A stretch of 17,227 bases of DNA from an uncultured Christensenellaceae bacterium (GTDB lineage Bacteria > Bacillota > Clostridia > Christensenellales > Aristaeellaceae). The translations under genes were made by a program, and so were the position numbers. This document shows positions 14,994-17,227 of this stretch, in pieces. The notes beneath the pieces were generated by a model. The model was not told the origin of the DNA, did not search any database, and saw nothing but the letters and a program-made list of their open reading frames with translations. Position 1 is the first letter of the stretch; each line of letters starts with the position of its first letter. The stretch is taken from the NCBI GenBank assembly GCA_905236495.1, contig CAJOPV010000005.1, forward strand, positions 1 through 17,227, written 5' to 3'.

Positions 14994-15488
14994 TCATTTC
15001 ATCAAAAACTGTTCCTTCATCCGGCCCGAGGCGGCGTGGGTCAGGGCCGCCGCCACCGCGTCCGCAGCGTCGTCGGGGCGGATGATGGCGGGCAGATTCA
15101 GCATCATTTTCACCATCTGCTGCACCTGCATTTTATCCGCCTTGCCGTAACCCGTCACAGCCTGCTTGATCTGCATGGGCGTGTATTCGTACATGGGCAA
15201 TCCGCTGTCCGCACAGGCGCACAGGGCCACGCCCCGGGCGGCGGAGACGTTCATGGCGGTGGTGATGTTTTTGGCGAAAAACAGTTCCTCAAACACGATC
15301 TCCTGAGGCTGGTAGGTGACGATCAATTCCTTGACCCCCAGGAACAGATGATGCAGCCGCCGATGAATGGGCATATCCGGCGGCGTGATCAGCGCGCCGC
15401 ATTCCACCAGGGTGCTTCTCATTCCTTCCGTGTCCAATACGCCCCAGCCCATGGTGGCAAGGCCCGGATCGATGCCTAAAATCCGCAT
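14994..15488 (-). CDS. ruvC: Crossover junction endodeoxyribonuclease RuvC
   Basis: RuvC cuts Holliday junctions symmetrically as a dimer, using two metal ions. The 164-residue protein starts MRILGIDPGLATMGWG with catalytic Asp7. The other acidic residues are present: Glu67 in FEELFF and the pair in DDAADA (Asp140, Asp143). ATG 15488 is preceded by AAAGGAG at a good distance. As first gene of the ruvCAB group it follows a consensus promoter 26 nt upstream. Confidence 0.98.
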   Translation of the reverse strand: MRILGIDPGLATMGWGVLDTEGMRSTLVECGALITPPDMPIHRRLHHLFLGVKELIVTYQPQEIVFEELFFAKNITTAMNVSAARGVALCACADSGLPMYEYTPMQIKQAVTGYGKADKMQVQQMVKMMLNLPAIIRPDDAADAVAAALTHAASGRMKEQFLMK

Positions 15489-15514
15489 GCGCGTCTCCTT
15501 TCCATATCTGGATT

Positions 15515-15544
15515 ATTATAGAACAGATGTGCGCTTTTTGTCAA
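15515..15544 (-). promoter_or_regulatory. Consensus sigma-A promoter of the ruvCAB-queA operon
   Basis: On the minus strand TTGACA (15544-15539) and TATAAT (15520-15515), both perfect, are separated by 18 nt. The promoter lies in the 69-bp gap between the upstream gene's stop and ruvC. I found no LexA/DinR-type palindrome (CGAACRNRYGTTYG) near it, so SOS control is not apparent. Confidence 0.9.
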
Positions 15545-15557
15545 TCTCAGCAAAGCG

Positions 15558-16583
15558 TCAAAGCAGCTGATCGATCTGGATTTTCGGGGCGAGGCCTCGA
15601 AGGCCGGGAAGGGATAGCGCGTCCTCCAGCTGACCGTCGTCTTTAGGCAATAGAGCGTCCAGCTTTCCGGCGTCATTCTGCAGATCGTCAATGAACAGGC
15701 CCCGCAGGAACAGCAGCATTTCATCTTCGATCCAGTAGCTGCATTCGATCAGGGGAGATGTGATTTTCCGAAGCTTCAGATATTGGGGCAATCCGTCGCT
15801 CACGTCGTGCCACAGGTCAAAGAAAGCAAAATCATAAGCGGAGGGCGTGAGGCGCTTTTCCGCGAACGCAAAAGCGTCCTCCTGAATGATGCGGATTTTC
15901 TCGGGATGGGGAAATTGCGGGAGTAGCAGCTTGCTGAACAGGGAGATGGCGTGTTTGTCCCGTTCAACCACCGTGACGGAAGAAACATTTTCCTTTATAG
16001 ATGCCGCCAAGGCAAAGTACCCAAGCCCCAGGCCGAAGGCCGCCACGCTGCCGTGAGCGGATCGGAGGGGCTCCGCCATGGTAAAAATCTCATTGGGCTT
16101 CACCGCCATCCACTCCCGACCGCCCTCCAGCACGGCGGGATATGCCCATTCTTCGGTAAAGTACCCGATCCCAGGGATCACCCGGCCCTGGGCCGTCAAA
16201 CGGGATTCCCCACAGGGGAAAAGCTGATAAGGCGCGCAGGTCAAATGGGTGAATTCCCAATCGCCTTGCTTTGCCTCCGGGAAGCGGATGCGGGACAGAT
16301 AATCGTTACGGAGAAAATCCTCCGTACGAAGGCCATTCAGCGCGGGTCGCAGGTACTCCTTCTCCAGGGTCTTATGAAACGGGATTCGGTCTGTTTCCAG
16401 GCCGCAGGCGGCGGATAGCAGCGTCAGAAAGGCGTCCTGCTGGGGCAGCCGGGTATCCTCTGCAAAGGCAAGCACTTCCTGAGAAGAAAAAAGCGGCGCA
16501 TCCGACTGCAAAAGGCGGGCAAACAGCTCCATGGCCCGCAGGTTTTCTTCATTTCGCTGGAAAAGCATCCGCCGAATATCCAC
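15558..16583 (-). CDS. SAM-dependent methyltransferase / spermidine synthase-fold protein, function unknown
   Basis: The protein, 341 residues from GTG 16583, has a predominantly helical N-terminal half (about 1-150) and a C-terminal Rossmann domain. The latter shows the nucleotide loop FGLGLGYFAL (183-192), an acidic strand end VVERDK (Glu about 207), QEDAFAFA (Asp about 236) and FFDLWHD (254-260). This pattern is shared by class I methyltransferases and spermidine synthases. No known substrate motif is recognised. The GTG is supported by GGGAGG just upstream (short 3-nt spacing) and by a promoter whose predicted start lies near 16610, which rules out the in-frame ATGs at 16643 and probably 16610. 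No terminator separates it from ruvC, so readthrough is possible. Confidence 0.75.
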   Translation of the reverse strand: MDIRRMLFQRNEENLRAMELFARLLQSDAPLFSSQEVLAFAEDTRLPQQDAFLTLLSAACGLETDRIPFHKTLEKEYLRPALNGLRTEDFLRNDYLSRIRFPEAKQGDWEFTHLTCAPYQLFPCGESRLTAQGRVIPGIGYFTEEWAYPAVLEGGREWMAVKPNEIFTMAEPLRSAHGSVAAFGLGLGYFALAASIKENVSSVTVVERDKHAISLFSKLLLPQFPHPEKIRIIQEDAFAFAEKRLTPSAYDFAFFDLWHDVSDGLPQYLKLRKITSPLIECSYWIEDEMLLFLRGLFIDDLQNDAGKLDALLPKDDGQLEDALSLPGLRGLAPKIQIDQLL

Positions 16584-16614
16584 GTTCCTCCCGCCTTTCC
16601 CTTTCTTCATAGGT

Positions 16615-16643
16615 ATTGAAGCACAGGGCGATTCGGCTGTCAA
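16615..16643 (-). promoter_or_regulatory. Promoter of the SAM-fold gene
   Basis: TTGACA (16643-16638) is followed after 17 nt by TTCAAT (16620-16615), preceded by TGC as an extended -10. The -35 is perfect while the -10 matches at four of six positions. Transcription would start about 25-30 nt before the GTG. Confidence 0.6.
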
Positions 16644-16667
16644 GGGATGTTTTTTCTGTGTCTCTAC

Positions 16668-16696
16668 TTGAACGGAGGGACGGTATCATGTAAAAT
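16668..16696 (+). promoter_or_regulatory. Promoter of the rightmost acetyltransferase gene
   Basis: TTGAAC (16668-16673) and TAAAAT (16691-16696) are spaced by 17 nt, and a ribosome-binding site follows. It faces away from the minus-strand promoter at 16615-16643, making a compact divergent region. Confidence 0.7.
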
Positions 16697-16721
16697 AGAA
16701 ACAAAGAGAGGAGCGTACAGC

Positions 16722-17227
16722 ATGCACATTCGCTGCGCCCGGGAAGACGACGCCAGGGAGTTTCTTCGTATTTACGCCTATTATGTGGTCCATACCGCCG
16801 TTACCTTTGATTGGGAAACGCCCGGCGAGGAAGAATTTCGCAAAAAGATCCGCCAGACGCTGAAGCGGTATCCCTTTCTGGCAGCGGAGGAGGACGGGGA
16901 GATCCTGGGCTACGCTTACGCGGGGCCCTTTAAAGACAGGGCGGCTTACGACTGGTCTGTGGAAACCAGTATCTATGTAAGCAAGGATCAGCAGGGAAAG
17001 GGCATCGGCAGGGCGCTGTATCAGGCGTTGGAGGAGCGGCTGACCGCCCAGGGCATTCAAAACGCCTACGCCTGCATTTCCTATACGGATACGGAGGATG
17101 AGACCTTAACCAACGCCAGCATGCGCTTCCATCGGCGCATGGGCTATCAGCTGTGCGGCACGTTCCGAAAATGCGGATATAAATTCGGACGCTGGTACGA
17201 TATGATCTGGATGGAAAAGATGCTGGG
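16722..17227 (+). CDS. GNAT-family N-acetyltransferase, Pat/YwnH-like (3' end outside window)
   Basis: The frame starts at ATG 16722, preceded by GAGAGGAG at 16706-16713, and stays open to the right edge, giving 168 residues. It begins MHIRCAREDDAREFLRIY and contains TAVTFDWETP (residues 25-34), typical of phosphinothricin-type acetyltransferases. The acetyl-CoA loop is VSKDQQGKGIGRALYQAL, with QGKGIG matching the [RQ]xxGx[GA] signature. FHRRMGYQLCGTFRKCGYK and WYDMIWMEK resemble the conserved end of the family, so few residues should be missing. Family members acetylate small amines such as phosphinothricin or methionine sulfoximine; whether this one does is unknown. Confidence 0.9.
   Translation, partial: MHIRCAREDDAREFLRIYAYYVVHTAVTFDWETPGEEEFRKKIRQTLKRYPFLAAEEDGEILGYAYAGPFKDRAAYDWSVETSIYVSKDQQGKGIGRALYQALEERLTAQGIQNAYACISYTDTEDETLTNASMRFHRRMGYQLCGTFRKCGYKFGRWYDMIWMEKML

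Noticed and set aside
15515..15544. SOS (LexA/DinR) box in the ruvC promoter
   Set aside because: No palindrome matching the Gram-positive consensus was found by eye around the promoter.
16584..16643. Upstream ATG starts (16643 and 16610) for the SAM-fold gene
   Set aside because: The first lies in the -35 element of the likely promoter and the second at the predicted transcription start; neither has a ribosome-binding site.

Overview
The window looks like a stretch of core chromosome from a GC-rich member of the Bacillota, most likely an anaerobic, gut-type clostridium. The signs are purine-rich Shine-Dalgarno sequences before nearly every gene, consensus housekeeping-sigma promoters (TTGACA/TATAAT), frequent TTG and GTG starts, short gaps or overlaps between genes, and families typical of Firmicutes (MrfA-type helicase, YwlG/UPF0340, double zinc-ribbon protein, bacterial acyl-ACP thioesterase). 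Lineage is inferred from these features only. I saw no insertion sequence, prophage, CRISPR array or tRNA/rRNA.

Positions 1-6866, plus strand: a tightly packed run of seven genes. It holds the C-terminal part of an MrfA-type DEAD/DEAH helicase, a class-3-type aldehyde dehydrogenase, a SpoU/TrmH-type RNA methyltransferase, a YwlG family protein, a GNAT acetyltransferase, MnmG (tRNA U34 modification, starting at TTG) and an acyl-ACP thioesterase. A strong hairpin at 6878-6906 closes the run and faces the converging lacZ gene.

Positions 7035-11459, minus strand: in transcription order, a strong promoter (11464-11492), a roughly 216-nt structured non-coding RNA (11244-11459), a double zinc-ribbon protein, a terminator, a glycerophosphodiester phosphodiesterase, another terminator, and a GH2 beta-galactosidase with its own extended -10 promoter.

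Positions 11560-15544, minus strand: one operon from a consensus promoter, ordered ruvC-ruvA-ruvB-GNAT-queA-small acidic helical protein. It joins Holliday-junction processing (RuvABC) to queuosine synthesis (QueA); the genes overlap or lie within about 22 nt of each other.

Positions 15558-16721: an uncharacterised Rossmann-fold protein resembling SAM-dependent methyltransferases or spermidine synthases (minus) shares a divergent promoter region with a GNAT acetyltransferase (plus) that runs off the right edge.

The most interesting element is the RNA on the minus strand at 11244-11459. It has a near-ideal promoter, no credible reading frame, a 6+6 bp long-range closing stem, several internal hairpins and an internal sequence repeat. 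It resembles the raiA-motif class of large bacterial ncRNAs in size and setting, but that identity is a hypothesis that a covariance-model search would settle.
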